This document shows positions 53,826 through 63,667 of a stretch of 64,000 bases of DNA, piece by piece. Position numbers and translations under genes: made by a program. Position 1 is the stretch's first letter; each line of letters begins with the position of its first letter. The notes under the pieces were generated by a model. It had not been told where the DNA came from. It saw only the letters and a program-made list of their open reading frames with translations, and ran no database searches. This DNA is from Taudactylus pleione (taxonomy: Eukaryota > Chordata > Amphibia > Anura > Myobatrachidae), in contig JAUIMM010000550.1 in NCBI GenBank assembly GCA_031769625.1, forward strand, positions 2,666,001 through 2,730,000, given 5' to 3'.

Positions 53826-53897
53826 TCCTTGATCGCATAGTGGTTAGTACTCTGCGTTGTGGCCGCTGCAACCCCGGTTCGAAAACAGGTCACGGCA
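53826..53897 (+). pseudogene. tRNA-His(GTG)-like degenerate copy (H2), unit 94
   Basis: As unit 75 but starting TCCTTG. Confidence 0.7.
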
Positions 53898-54321
53898 TTT
53901 TGATTTTGTTTCTCAATCATCCATTTTTACACAATACTGAATCTTAAGAAAATTTCAGAAAGTAAGCAGATTCTTTGAAGGTGCTTGCACTATTTGTGTT
54001 TAATGCTTATTATAAAGCTATCTTAACATGCTTTGAATAATTTAATTGTGAATTATTTTACTAAAGGGCTGTGAATTTGACATAAATTCTGGAATTCAGG
54101 AAAGAAGAATGTTTGTGCTCTGTCTGAGTAAGTTCATTACATTTTTGAAAGATCTTTTAGCAGTCACAAGGATTATTGTACCTAAAACGTTTTTGGGAAT
54201 CAATCCCTGCAGATAGTGTACAGTCAATTTCCAAAATGTGATTCTGTATATACTTCAATAACCATAAAACTTTAAAATAGGCTCAAAAACAGGAAAGACA
54301 CTTCAATTACTACAGGGCACC

Positions 54322-54379
54322 TGGATAACGTGACTGACTATGGATCATAAGTTTGTAGGTTCGACTCCTACCTGGCTTG
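54322..54379 (+). pseudogene. 5'-truncated tRNA-Arg remnant, anticodon ATG (R6), unit 95
   Basis: Duplicate of unit 76. Confidence 0.8.
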
Positions 54380-54387
54380 CTTAAATT

Positions 54388-54459
54388 GCCGTGATCGTAT
54401 AGTGGTTAGTACTCTGCGTTGTGGCCGCAGCAACCCTGGTTCGAAAACGGGTCACAGCA
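54388..54459 (+). pseudogene. tRNA-His(GTG)-like copy, damaged 3' half (H6), unit 95
   Basis: Duplicate of unit 76. Confidence 0.65.
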
Positions 54460-54885
54460 TTTTGATTTTGTTTCACAATCATCCATTTTTTCACAATACT
54501 GAATCTTAAGAAAATTTCAGAAAGTAAGCAGATTCTTTGAAGGTGCTTGCACTATTTGTGTTTAATGCTTATTATAAAGCTATCTTAACATGCTTTGAAT
54601 AATTTAATTGTGAATTATTGTACTAAAGGACTGGGAATTTGACATAAATTCTGGAATTCAGGAAAGAAGAATGTTTGGGCTCTGTCTGAGTAAGTTCATC
54701 ACATTTTTTAAAGATCTTATCGCAGTCACAAGGATTATTTTACCTAAAACGTTTTTGGGAAACAATCCCTGCAGATAGTGTACAGTCAATTACCAAAATG
54801 TGATTCTGTGTATACTTCAATAACCATAAAATTCTGAAAACAGGCTCAAAAACAGGAAAGACACTTCAATTACTACATGACACCC

Positions 54886-54957
54886 GGGACAGTGGGCTAT
54901 GGATAACGTGTCTGACTATGGATCTGTAGATTGTAGGTTCGACTCCTACCTGGCTTG
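54886..54957 (+). pseudogene. tRNA-Arg pseudogene, anticodon ATG (R3), unit 96
   Basis: Matches units 63 and 82. Confidence 0.75.
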
Positions 54958-54965
54958 CTTAAATT

Positions 54966-55037
54966 GCCGTGATCTTATAGTGGTTAGTACTCTGCGTTGT
55001 GGCCGCAGCAACCCTGGTTCAAATCCGGGTCACGGCA
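54966..55037 (+). tRNA. tRNA-His(GTG) variant with altered B box (H1), unit 96
   Basis: GATCTTA, CCCTGG and GTTCAAATCC: one T-loop change fewer than units 63 and 82. Confidence 0.55.
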
Positions 55038-55462
55038 TTTTGATTTTGTTTCTCAATCATCCATTTTTTCACAATACTGAATCTTAAGAAAATTTCAGAA
55101 AGTAAGCAGATTCTTTGAAGGTGCTTGCACTATTTGTGTTTAATGCTTATTATAAAGCTATCTTAACATGCTTTGAATAATTTAATTGTGAATTATTGTA
55201 CTAAAGTACTTGGAATTTGACATAAATTCTAGAATTCAGGAAAGAAGAATGTTTGGGCTCTGTCAGAGTAAGTTCATCACATTTTTTAAAGATCTTTTAG
55301 CAGTCACAAGGATTATTTTACCTAAAACGTTTTTGGGAAACAATCCCTGCAGATAGTGTACAGTCAATTTCCAAAATGTGATTCTGTATATACTTCAATA
55401 ACCATAAAACTTTAAAACAGGCTCAAAAACAGGAAAGACTCTTCAATTGCTACAAGACACCT

Positions 55463-55534
55463 GCGACAGTGGGCAATGGATAACGCGTCTGACTATAGAT
55501 CAGAAGATTGTAGGGTCGACTCCTACCTGGCTCG
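55463..55534 (+). pseudogene. tRNA-Arg-derived pseudogene, anticodon ATA (R2), unit 97
   Basis: Matches units 64 and 83. Confidence 0.7.
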
Positions 55535-55542
55535 CTTAAATT

Positions 55543-55614
55543 GCCGTGATTGTATAGTAGTTAGTACTCTGCGTTGTGGCTGCAGCAACCCCATTTCGAA
55601 AACGGGTCACAGCA
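55543..55614 (+). pseudogene. tRNA-His(GTG)-like degenerate copy (H3), unit 97
   Basis: Typical H3. Confidence 0.7.
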
Positions 55615-56040
55615 TTTTGATTTTGTTTCACAATCATCCATTTTTTCACAATACTGAATCTTAAGAAAATTTCAGAAAGTAAGCAGATTCTTTGAAGGTG
55701 CTTGCACTATTTGTGTTTAATGCTTATTATAAAGCTATCTTAACATGCTTTGAATAATTTAATTGTGAATTATTGTACTAAAGGACTGGGAATTTGACAT
55801 AAAGTCTGGAATTCAGGAAAGAAGAATGTTTGGGCTCTGTCTGAGTAAGTTCATCACATTTTTTAAAGATCTTTTAGCAGTCACAAGGATTATTGTATCT
55901 AAAACGTTTTTGGGAAACAATCCCTGCAGATAGTGTACAGTCAATTTCCAAAATGTGATTCTGTATATACTTCAATAACCATAAAATTCTGAAAACAGGC
56001 TCAAAAACAGGAAAGACACTTCAATTACTACAAAACACGT

Positions 56041-56113
56041 GGGCCAGTGGCACAATGGATAAAGCGTCTGACTACGGGTCAGAAGATTGTAGATTCGACT
56101 CCTACCTGGCTCG
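56041..56113 (+). tRNA. tRNA-Arg(ACG) variant (R1), unit 98
   Basis: Same four changes as units 71 and 90. Confidence 0.55.
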
Positions 56114-56121
56114 CTTAAATT

Positions 56122-56193
56122 GCCGTGATTGTATAGTAGTTAGTACTCTGCGTTGTGGCTGTAGCAACCCCATTTCGAAAACGGGTCACAGCA
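56122..56193 (+). pseudogene. tRNA-His(GTG)-like degenerate copy (H3), unit 98
   Basis: As units 71 and 90. Confidence 0.7.
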
Positions 56194-56619
56194 TTTTGAT
56201 TTTGTTTCACAATCATCCATTTTTTCACAATACTGAATCTTAAGAAAATTTCAGAAAGTAAGCAGATTCTTTGAAGGTGCTTGCACTATTTGTGTTTAAT
56301 GCTTATTATAAAGCTATCTTAACATGCTTTGAATAATTTAATTGTGAATTATTGTACTAAAGGGCTGGGAATTTGACATAAATTCTGGAATTCAGGAAAG
56401 AAGAATGTTTGGGCTCTGTCTGAGTAAGTTCATCACATTTTTGAAATATCTTTTAGCAGTCACAATTATTATTTTACCTAAAACGTTTTTGGGAAACAAT
56501 CCCTGCAGATAGTCTACAGTCAATTTCCAAAATGTAATTCTGTATATACTTCAATAACCATAAAAATCTGAAAATAGGCTCAAAAACAGGAAAGACACTT
56601 CAATTACTACAAAACACGT

Positions 56620-56692
56620 GGGCCAGTGGCGCAATGGATAACGTGTCTGACTACGGATCAGAAGATTGTAGGTTCGACTCCTACCTGGCTCG
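56620..56692 (+). tRNA. tRNA-Arg(ACG) variant (R1), unit 99
   Basis: One change, AACGTG. Confidence 0.75.
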
Positions 56693-56700
56693 CTTATATT

Positions 56701-56772
56701 GCCTTGATCGCATAGTGGTTAGTACTCTGCGTTGTGGCCGCAGCAACCCCAGTTTGAAAACAGGTCACGGCA
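56701..56772 (+). pseudogene. tRNA-His(GTG)-like degenerate copy (H2), unit 99
   Basis: H2 with CCCAGTTTG. Unlike unit 91 it keeps GATCGCAT and GTTGTGGCC. Confidence 0.7.
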
Positions 56773-57196
56773 TTTTGATTTTGTTTCTCAATTATCCATT
56801 TTTACACAATACTGAATCTTAAGAAAATTTCAGAAAGTAAGCAGATTCTTTGAAGGTGCTTGCACTATTTGTGTTTAATGCTTATTATAAAGCTATCTTA
56901 ACATGCTTTGAATAATTTAATTGTGAATTATTTTACTAAAGGACTGTGAATTTGACATAAATTCTGGAATTCAGGAAAGAAGAATGTTTGTGCTCTGTCT
57001 GAGTAAGTTCATTACATTTTTGAAAGATCTTTTAGCAGTCACAAGGATTATTGTACCTAAAACGTTTTTGGGAATCAATCCCTGCAGATAGTGTACAGTC
57101 AATTTCCAAAATGTGATTCTGTATATACTTCAATAACCATAAAACTTTAAAACAGGCTCAAAAAGAGGAAAGACACTTCAATTACTACAGGGCACC

Positions 57197-57254
57197 TGGA
57201 TAACGTGTCTGACTATGGATCTGTAGATTGTAGGTTCGACTCCTACCTGGCTCG
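57197..57254 (+). pseudogene. 5'-truncated tRNA-Arg remnant, anticodon ATG (R6), unit 100
   Basis: Deletion form; GGATCTGTAG. Confidence 0.8.
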
Positions 57255-57262
57255 CTTAAATT

Positions 57263-57334
57263 GCCATCATCGTATAGTGGTTAGTACTCTGCGTTGTGGC
57301 CACAGCAACACTGGTTCGAAAATGGGTCACAGCA
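57263..57334 (+). pseudogene. tRNA-His(GTG)-like degenerate copy (H5), unit 100
   Basis: As units 73 and 92. Confidence 0.7.
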
Positions 57335-57760
57335 TTTTGATTTTGTTTCACAATCATCCATTTTTTCACAATACTGAATCTTAAGAAAATTTCAGAAAGT
57401 AAGCAGATTCTTTGAAGGTGCTTGCACTATTTGTGTTTAATGCTTATTATAAAGCTATCTTAACATGCTTTGAATAATTTAATTGTGAATAATTGTACTA
57501 AAGGACTGTGAATTTGACATAAATTCTGGAATTCAGGAAAGAAGAATGTTTGGGCTCTGTCTGAGTAAGTTCATCACATTTTTTAAAGATCTTATCGCAT
57601 TTACAAGGATTATTTTACCTAAAACGTTTTTGGGAAACAATCCCTGCAGATAGTGTACAGTCAATTACCAAAATGTGATTCTGTATATACTTCAATAACC
57701 ATAAAATTCTGAAAACAGGCTCAAAAACAGGAAAGACACTTCAATTACTACAAGACACCC

Positions 57761-57832
57761 GGGACAGTGGGCAATGGATAACATGTCTGACTATGGATCT
57801 GTAGATTGTAGGTTAGATTCCTACCTGGCTCG
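57761..57832 (+). pseudogene. tRNA-Arg pseudogene, anticodon ATG (R3), unit 101
   Basis: As unit 93 but with the acceptor strand CCTGGCTCG. Confidence 0.75.
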
Positions 57833-57840
57833 CTTAAATT

Positions 57841-57912
57841 GCTGTGATCGTATAGTGGTTAGTACTCTGCGTTGTGGCCGCAGCAATCCCGGTTCGAATC
57901 CGGGTCACGACA
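57841..57912 (+). tRNA. tRNA-His(GTG), near-reference (H1), unit 101
   Basis: GCTGTG, CAATCCC and CACGACA, as units 74 and 93. Confidence 0.62.
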
Positions 57913-58339
57913 TTTTGATTTTGTATCTCAATCATCCATTTTTTCACAATACTGAATCTTAAGAAAATTTCAGAAAGTAAGCAGATTCTTTGAAGGTGCT
58001 TGCACTATTTGTGTTTAATGCTTATTATAAAGCTATCTTAACATGCTTTGAATAATTTAATTGTGAATTATTGTACTAAAGTACTGGGAATTTGACATAA
58101 ATTCTAGAATTCAGGAAAGAAGAATGTTTGGGCTTCCTTCTGAGTAAGTTCATCACATTTTGTAAATATCTTTTAGCAGTCACAATTATTATTTTACCTA
58201 AAACGTTTTTGGGAAACAATCCCTGCAGATAGTCTACAGTTAATTTCCAAAATGTGATTCTGTATATACTTCAATAACCATAAAACTCTGAAAATAGGCT
58301 CAAAAACAGGAAAGACACTTCAATTACTACAAAACACGT

Positions 58340-58412
58340 GGGCCTGTGGCGCAATGGATAACGCGTCTGACTACGGATCAGAAGATTGTAGGTTTGACTC
58401 CTACCTGGCTCG
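58340..58412 (+). tRNA. tRNA-Arg(ACG) variant (R1), unit 102
   Basis: Two changes: GGGCCTG (acceptor position 6) and GGTTTGAC (B box). Confidence 0.58.
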
Positions 58413-58420
58413 CTTATATT

Positions 58421-58492
58421 TCCTTGATCGCATAGTGGTTAGTACTCTGCGTTGTGGCCGCAGCAACCCCGGTTCGAAAACAGGTCATGTCA
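58421..58492 (+). pseudogene. tRNA-His(GTG)-like degenerate copy (H2), unit 102
   Basis: H2 starting TCCTTG, 3' CATGTCA. Confidence 0.7.
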
Positions 58493-58916
58493 TTTTGATT
58501 TTGTTTCTCAATCATCCATTTTTACACAATACTGAATCTTAAGAAAATTTCAGAAAGTAAGCAGATTCTTTGAAGGTGCTTGCACTATTTGTGTTTAATG
58601 CTTATTATAAAGCTATCTTAACATGCTTTGAATAATTTAATTGTGAATTATTTTACTAAAGGACTGTGAATTTGACATAAATTCTGGAATTCAAGAAAGA
58701 AGAATGTTTGTGCTCTGTCTGAGTAAGTTCATTACATTTTTGAAAGATCTTTTAGCAGCCACAAGGATTATTGTACCTAAAACGTTTTTGGGAATCAATC
58801 CTTGCAGATAGTGTAAAGTCAATTTCCAAAATGTGATTCTGTATATACTTCAATAACCATAAAACTTTAAAACAGGCTCAAAAACAGGAAAGACACTTCA
58901 ATTACTACAGGGCACC

Positions 58917-58974
58917 TGGATAACGTGTCTGACTATGGATCATAAGTTTGTAGGTTCGACTCCTACCTGGCTCG
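58917..58974 (+). pseudogene. 5'-truncated tRNA-Arg remnant, anticodon ATG (R6), unit 103
   Basis: Deletion form; stem strand TCATA. Confidence 0.8.
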
Positions 58975-58982
58975 CTTAAATT

Positions 58983-59054
58983 GCTGTGATCGTATAGTGG
59001 TTAGTACTCTGCGTTGTGGCCGCAGCAACCCCGGTTCGAATCCGGGTCACGGCA
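58983..59054 (+). tRNA. tRNA-His(GTG), near-reference (H1), unit 103
   Basis: One CpG transition, GCTGTG. Promoter boxes intact although the adjoining Arg is truncated. Confidence 0.82.
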
Positions 59055-59480
59055 TTTTGATTTTGTTTCTCAATCATCCATTTTTTCACAATACTGAATC
59101 TTAAGAAAATTTCAGAAAGTAAGCAGATTCTTTGAAGGTGCTTGCACTATTTGTGTTTAATGCTTATTATAAAGCTATCTTAACATGCTTTGAATAATTT
59201 AATTGTGAATTATTGTACTAAAGTACTTGGAATTTGACATAAATTCTAGAATTCAGGAAAGAAGAATGTTTGGGCTCTGTCAGAGTAAGTTCATCACATA
59301 TTTTAAAGATCTTTTAGCAGTCACAAGGATTATTTTACCTAAAACGTTTTTGGGAAACAATCCCTGCAGATAGTGTACAGTCAATTTCCAAAATGTGATT
59401 CTGTATATACTTCAATAACCATAAAACTCTGAAAAAAGGCTCAAAAACAGGAAAGACACTTCAATTACTACAAAACACGA

Positions 59481-59553
59481 GGGCCAGTGGCGCAATTGAT
59501 AAAGCGTCTGACTACGAATCAGAAGATTGTAGGTTCGACTCCTACCTGGCTCG
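59481..59553 (+). tRNA. tRNA-Arg(ACG) variant (R1), unit 104
   Basis: Three changes: GCAATTGAT (A box and D loop), TAAAGCG and TACGAATC. Confidence 0.55.
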
Positions 59554-59561
59554 CTTAAATT

Positions 59562-59633
59562 GCTGTGATTGTATAGTAGTTAGTACTCTGCGTTGTGGCT
59601 GCAGCAACCCCATTTCGAAAACGGGTCACAGCA
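59562..59633 (+). pseudogene. tRNA-His(GTG)-like degenerate copy (H3), unit 104
   Basis: H3 with GCTGTG. Confidence 0.7.
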
Positions 59634-60059
59634 TTTTGATTTTGTTTCACAATCATCCATTTTTTCACAATACTGAATCTTAAGAAAATTTCAGAAAGTA
59701 AGCAGATTCTTTGAAGGTGCTTGCACTATTTGTGTTTAATGCTTATTATAAAGCTATCTTAACATTCTTTGAATAATTTAATTGTGAATTATTGTACTAA
59801 AGGACTGGGAATATGACATAACTTCTGGAATTCAGGAAAGAAGAATGTTTGGGCTCTGTCTGAGTAAGTTCATCACATTTTTTAAAGATCTTTTAGCAGT
59901 CACAAGGAATTATTTTACCTAAAACGTTTTTGGGAAGCAATCCCTGCAGATAGTGTAGAGTCAATTTCCAAAATGTGATTCTGTATATACTTCAATAACC
60001 ATAAAACTCCAAAACTGGCTCAAAAACAGGAAAGACACTTCAATTACTACATGGCACCT

Positions 60060-60132
60060 GGGCCAGTGGCGCAATGGATAACGTGTCTGACTATGGATCA
60101 TAAGTTTGTAGGTTCGACTCCTACCTGGCTCG
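60060..60132 (+). pseudogene. tRNA-Arg pseudogene, anticodon ATG (R5), unit 105
   Basis: As unit 22 with reference 3' end CTCG. Confidence 0.65.
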
Positions 60133-60140
60133 CTTAAATT

Positions 60141-60212
60141 GACGTGATCATATAGTGGTTAGTACTCTGCGTTGTGGCCGCAGCACCCCCGGTTCGAAAA
60201 CGGGTCACAGAA
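60141..60212 (+). pseudogene. tRNA-His(GTG)-like copy, damaged (H6), unit 105
   Basis: GACGTG, GATCATA, CACCCCCGG, GTTCGAAAACGGG and CACAGAA. Confidence 0.65.
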
Positions 60213-60638
60213 TTTTGATTTTGTTTCACAATCATCCATTTTTTCACAATACTGAATCTTAAGAAAATTTCAGAAAGTAAGCAGATTCTTTGAAGGTGCT
60301 TGCACTATTTGTGTTTAATGCTTATTATAAAGCTATCTTAACATGCTTTGAATAATTTAATTGTGAATTATTGTACTAAAGGACTGGGAATTTGACATAA
60401 ATTCTGGAATTCAGGAAAGAAGAATGTTTGGGCTCTGTCTGAGTAAGTTCATCACATTTTTGAAATATCTTTTAGCAGTCACAATTATTATTTTTCCTAA
60501 AACGTTTTTGGGAAACAATCCCTGCAGATAGTCTACAGTCAATTTCCAAAATGTAATTCTGTATATACTTCAATAACCATAAAACTCTGAAAATAGGCTC
60601 AAAAACAGGAAAGACACTTCAATTACTACAAAACTCGT

Positions 60639-60711
60639 GGGCCAGTGGCGCAATGGATAACGTGTCTGACTACGGATCAGAAGATTGTAGGTTCGACTCC
60701 TACCTGGCTCG
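60639..60711 (+). tRNA. tRNA-Arg(ACG) variant (R1), unit 106
   Basis: One change, AACGTG. Confidence 0.75.
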
Positions 60712-60719
60712 CTTATATT

Positions 60720-60792
60720 GCCTTGATCGCATAGTGGTTAGTACTCTGCGTTGTTGCCGCAGCAAACCCAAGTTCGAAAACAGGTCACGGCA
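60720..60792 (+). pseudogene. tRNA-His(GTG)-like degenerate copy (H2 with insertion), unit 106
   Basis: 73 nt: one extra base in the T stem (CAAACCCAAGTTCG), plus GTTGTTGCC. Confidence 0.72.
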
Positions 60793-61216
60793 TTTTGATT
60801 TTGTTTCTCAATCATCCATTTTTACACAATACTGAATCTTAAGAAAATTTCAGAAAGTAAGCAGATTCGTTGAAGGTGCTTGCACTATTTGTGTTTAATG
60901 CTTATTATAAAGCTATCTTAACATGCTTTGAATAATTTAATTGTGAATTATTGTACTAAAGGACTGGGAATTTGACATAAATTCTGGAATTCAGGAAAGA
61001 AGAATGTTTGGGCTCTGTCTGAGTAAGTTCATCACATTTTTTAAAGATCTTTTAGCAGTCACAAGGATTATTTTACCTAAAACGTTTTTGGGAAGCAATC
61101 CCTGCAGATAGTGTACAGTTAATTTCCAAAATGTGATTCTGTATATACTTTAATAACCATAAAACTCTGAAAATAGGCTCAAAAACAGGAAAGACTTCAA
61201 TTACTACAAAACACAT

Positions 61217-61289
61217 GGGCCAGTGGCGCAATGGATAATGCGTCTGACTACGAATCAGAAAATTGTAGGTTCGACTCCTACCTGGCTTG
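61217..61289 (+). tRNA. tRNA-Arg(ACG) variant (R1), unit 107
   Basis: Four changes: AATGCG, TACGAATC, AGAAAATTG and 3' CTTG. Confidence 0.52.
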
Positions 61290-61297
61290 CTTAAATT

Positions 61298-61369
61298 GCC
61301 GTGATTGTATAGTAGTTAGTATTCTGCGTTGTGGCTGCAGCAACCCCATTTCGAAAACGGGTCACAGCA
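61298..61369 (+). pseudogene. tRNA-His(GTG)-like degenerate copy (H3), unit 107
   Basis: H3 with TAGTATTCTGCG. Confidence 0.7.
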
Positions 61370-61794
61370 TTTTGATTTTGTTTCACAATCATCCATTTTT
61401 TCACAATACTGAATCTTAAGAAAATTTCAGAAAGTAAGCAGATTCTTTGAAGGTGCTTGCACTATTTGTGTTTAATGCTTATTATAAAGCTATCTTAACA
61501 TGCTTTGAATAATTTAATTGTGAATTATTGTACTAAAGGACTGGGAATTTGACATAAATTCTGGAATTCAGGAAAGAAGAATGTTTGGGATCTGTCTGAG
61601 TAAGTTCATCACATTTTTTAAAGATCTTTTAGCAGTCACAAGGATTATTTTACCTAAAACGTTTTTGGGAAACAATCCCTGCAGATAGTGTACAGTCAAT
61701 TTCCAAAATGTGATTCTGTATATACTTCAATAACCATAAAACTCCAAAACTGGCTCAAAAACAGGAAAGACACTTCAATTACTACAGGGCACCT

Positions 61795-61867
61795 GGGCCA
61801 GTGGCGCAATGGATAACGTGTCTGACTACGGATCATAAGTTTGTAGGTTCGACTCCTACCTGGCTCG
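61795..61867 (+). pseudogene. tRNA-Arg pseudogene, anticodon ACG (R5), unit 108
   Basis: ACG anticodon, but stem strand TCATA and AGTTTG. A and B boxes are intact. Confidence 0.6.
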
Positions 61868-61875
61868 CTTATATT

Positions 61876-61947
61876 GCCGTGATCGTATAGTGGTTAGTAC
61901 TCTGCGTTGTGGCCGCAGCAACACTGGTTCGAATCCGGGTAACGGCA
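61876..61947 (+). tRNA. tRNA-His(GTG), near-reference (H1), unit 108
   Basis: Three changes: CAACACTGG (two) and GGTAACGG. Confidence 0.6.
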
Positions 61948-62373
61948 TTTTGATTTTGATTCACAATCATCCATTTTTTCACAATACTGAATCTTAAGAA
62001 AATTTCAGAAAGTAAGCAGATTCTTTGAAGGTGCTTGCACTATTTGTGTTTAATGCTTATTATAAAGCTATCTTAACATGCTTTGAATAATTTAATTGTG
62101 AATTATTGTACTAAAGGACTGGGAATTTGACATAAATTCTGGAATTCAGGAAAGAAGATTGTTTGGGCTCTGTTGAAGTAAGTTCATCACATTTTTTAAA
62201 GATCTTTTAGCAGTCACAAGGATTATTTTACCTAAAACGTTTTTGGGAAACAATCCCTGCAGATAGTGTACAGTCAATTACCAAAATGTGATTCTGTATA
62301 TACTTCAATAACCATAAAATTCTTAAAACAGGCTCAAAAACAGGAAAGACACTTCAATTACTACAAGACACCC

Positions 62374-62445
62374 GGGACAGTGGGCAATGGATAACGTGTC
62401 TGACTATGGATCTGTAGATTGTAGGTTCGACTCCTACCTGGCTCG
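62374..62445 (+). pseudogene. tRNA-Arg pseudogene, anticodon ATG (R3), unit 109
   Basis: Typical R3. Confidence 0.75.
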
Positions 62446-62453
62446 CTTAAATT

Positions 62454-62525
62454 GCCGTGATCGTATAGTGGTTAGTACTCTGCGTTGTGGCCGCAGCAAC
62501 CCCGGTTCGAATCCGGGTCATGGCA
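62454..62525 (+). tRNA. tRNA-His(GTG), near-reference (H1), unit 109
   Basis: One CpG transition, CATGGCA. Confidence 0.82.
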
Positions 62526-62952
62526 TTTTGATTTTGTTTCTCAATCATCCATTTTTTCACAATACTGAATCTTAAGAAAATTTCAGAAAGTAAGCAGATT
62601 CTTTGAAGGTGCTTGCACTATTTGTGTTTAATGCTTATTATAAAGCTATCTTAACATGCTTTGAATAATTTAATTGTGAATTATTGTACTAAAGTACTGG
62701 GAATTTGACATAAATTCTAGAATTCAGGAAAGAAGAATGTTTGGGCTTCCTTCTGAGTAAGTTCATCACATTTTTGAAATATCTTTTAGCAGTCACAATT
62801 ATTATTTTACCTAAAACGTTTTTGGGAAACAATCCCTGCAGATAGTCTACAGTCAATTTCCAAAATGTGATTCTGTATATACTTCAATAACCATAAAACT
62901 CTGAAAATAGGCTCAAAAACAGGAAAGACACTTCAATTACTGCAAAACACGT

Positions 62953-63025
62953 GGGCCAGTGGCGCAATGGATAACGCGTCTGACTACGGATCAGAAGATT
63001 GTAGGTTCGACTCCTACCTGGCTCG
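62953..63025 (+). tRNA. tRNA-Arg(ACG), reference copy (R0), unit 110
   Basis: Identical to the reference; the only R0 copy in the right half of the window. Confidence 0.93.
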
Positions 63026-63033
63026 CTTATATT

Positions 63034-63105
63034 GCTTTGATCGCATAGTGGTTAGTACTCTGCATTGTGGCCGCAGCAACCCCGGTTCGAAAACAGGTCA
63101 CGGCA
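63034..63105 (+). pseudogene. tRNA-His(GTG)-like degenerate copy (H2), unit 110
   Basis: H2 with GCTTTG and TGCATTG. Confidence 0.7.
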
Positions 63106-63529
63106 TTTTGATTTTGTTTCTCAATCATCCATTTTTACACAATACTGAATCTTAAGAAAATTTCAGAAAGTAAGCAGATTCTTTGAAGGTGCTTGCACTA
63201 TTTGTGTTTAATGCTTATTATAAAGCTATCTTAACATGCTTTGAATAATTTAATTGTGAATTATTTTACTAAAGGACTGTGAATTTGACATAAATTCAGG
63301 AAATCAGGAAAGAAGAATGTTTGTGCTCTGTTTGAGTAAGTTCATTACATTTTTGAAAGATCTTTTAGCAGTCACAAGGATTATTGTACCTAAAACGTTT
63401 TTGGGAATCAATCCCTGCAAATAGTGTACAGTCAATTTCCAAAATGTGATTCTGTATATACTTCAATAACCATAAAACTTTAAAACAGGCTCAAAAACAG
63501 GAAAGACTCTTCAATTACTACAGGGCACC

Positions 63530-63587
63530 TGGATAACGTGTCTGACTATGGATCATAAGTTTGTAGGTTCGACTCCTACCTGGCTCG
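63530..63587 (+). pseudogene. 5'-truncated tRNA-Arg remnant, anticodon ATG (R6), unit 111
   Basis: Deletion form; stem strand TCATA. Confidence 0.8.
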
Positions 63588-63595
63588 CTTAAATT

Positions 63596-63667
63596 GCCGT
63601 GATCGTATAGTGGTTAGTACTCTGCGTTGTGGCCGCAGCAACCCCGGTTCGAATCCGGGTCACGGCA
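63596..63667 (+). tRNA. tRNA-His(GTG), reference copy (H0), unit 111
   Basis: All 72 nt match the reference, next to a promoterless Arg remnant. Confidence 0.93.

Larger units (their letters stand above)
43991..54885 (+). repeat. 19-unit higher-order repeat, copy 2 (units 77-95)
   Basis: Second copy of 33096-43990. Differences noticed: unit 86 His CACGGCA against CATGGCA; unit 87 converted patch and GACGTG; unit 94 AGTGGCGC against AGTGTCGC and TCCTTG against GCCTTG; and a spacer base before unit 58. Confidence 0.92.
54886..59480 (+). repeat. shortened third copy of the 19-unit repeat (units 96-103)
   Basis: Units 96-97 match units 82-83 at offset 8,035 bp. Units 98-103 match units 90-95 at offset 4,595 bp. 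The offset change of 3,440 bp equals six missing units. Units 102-103 are more diverged. Confidence 0.85.
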
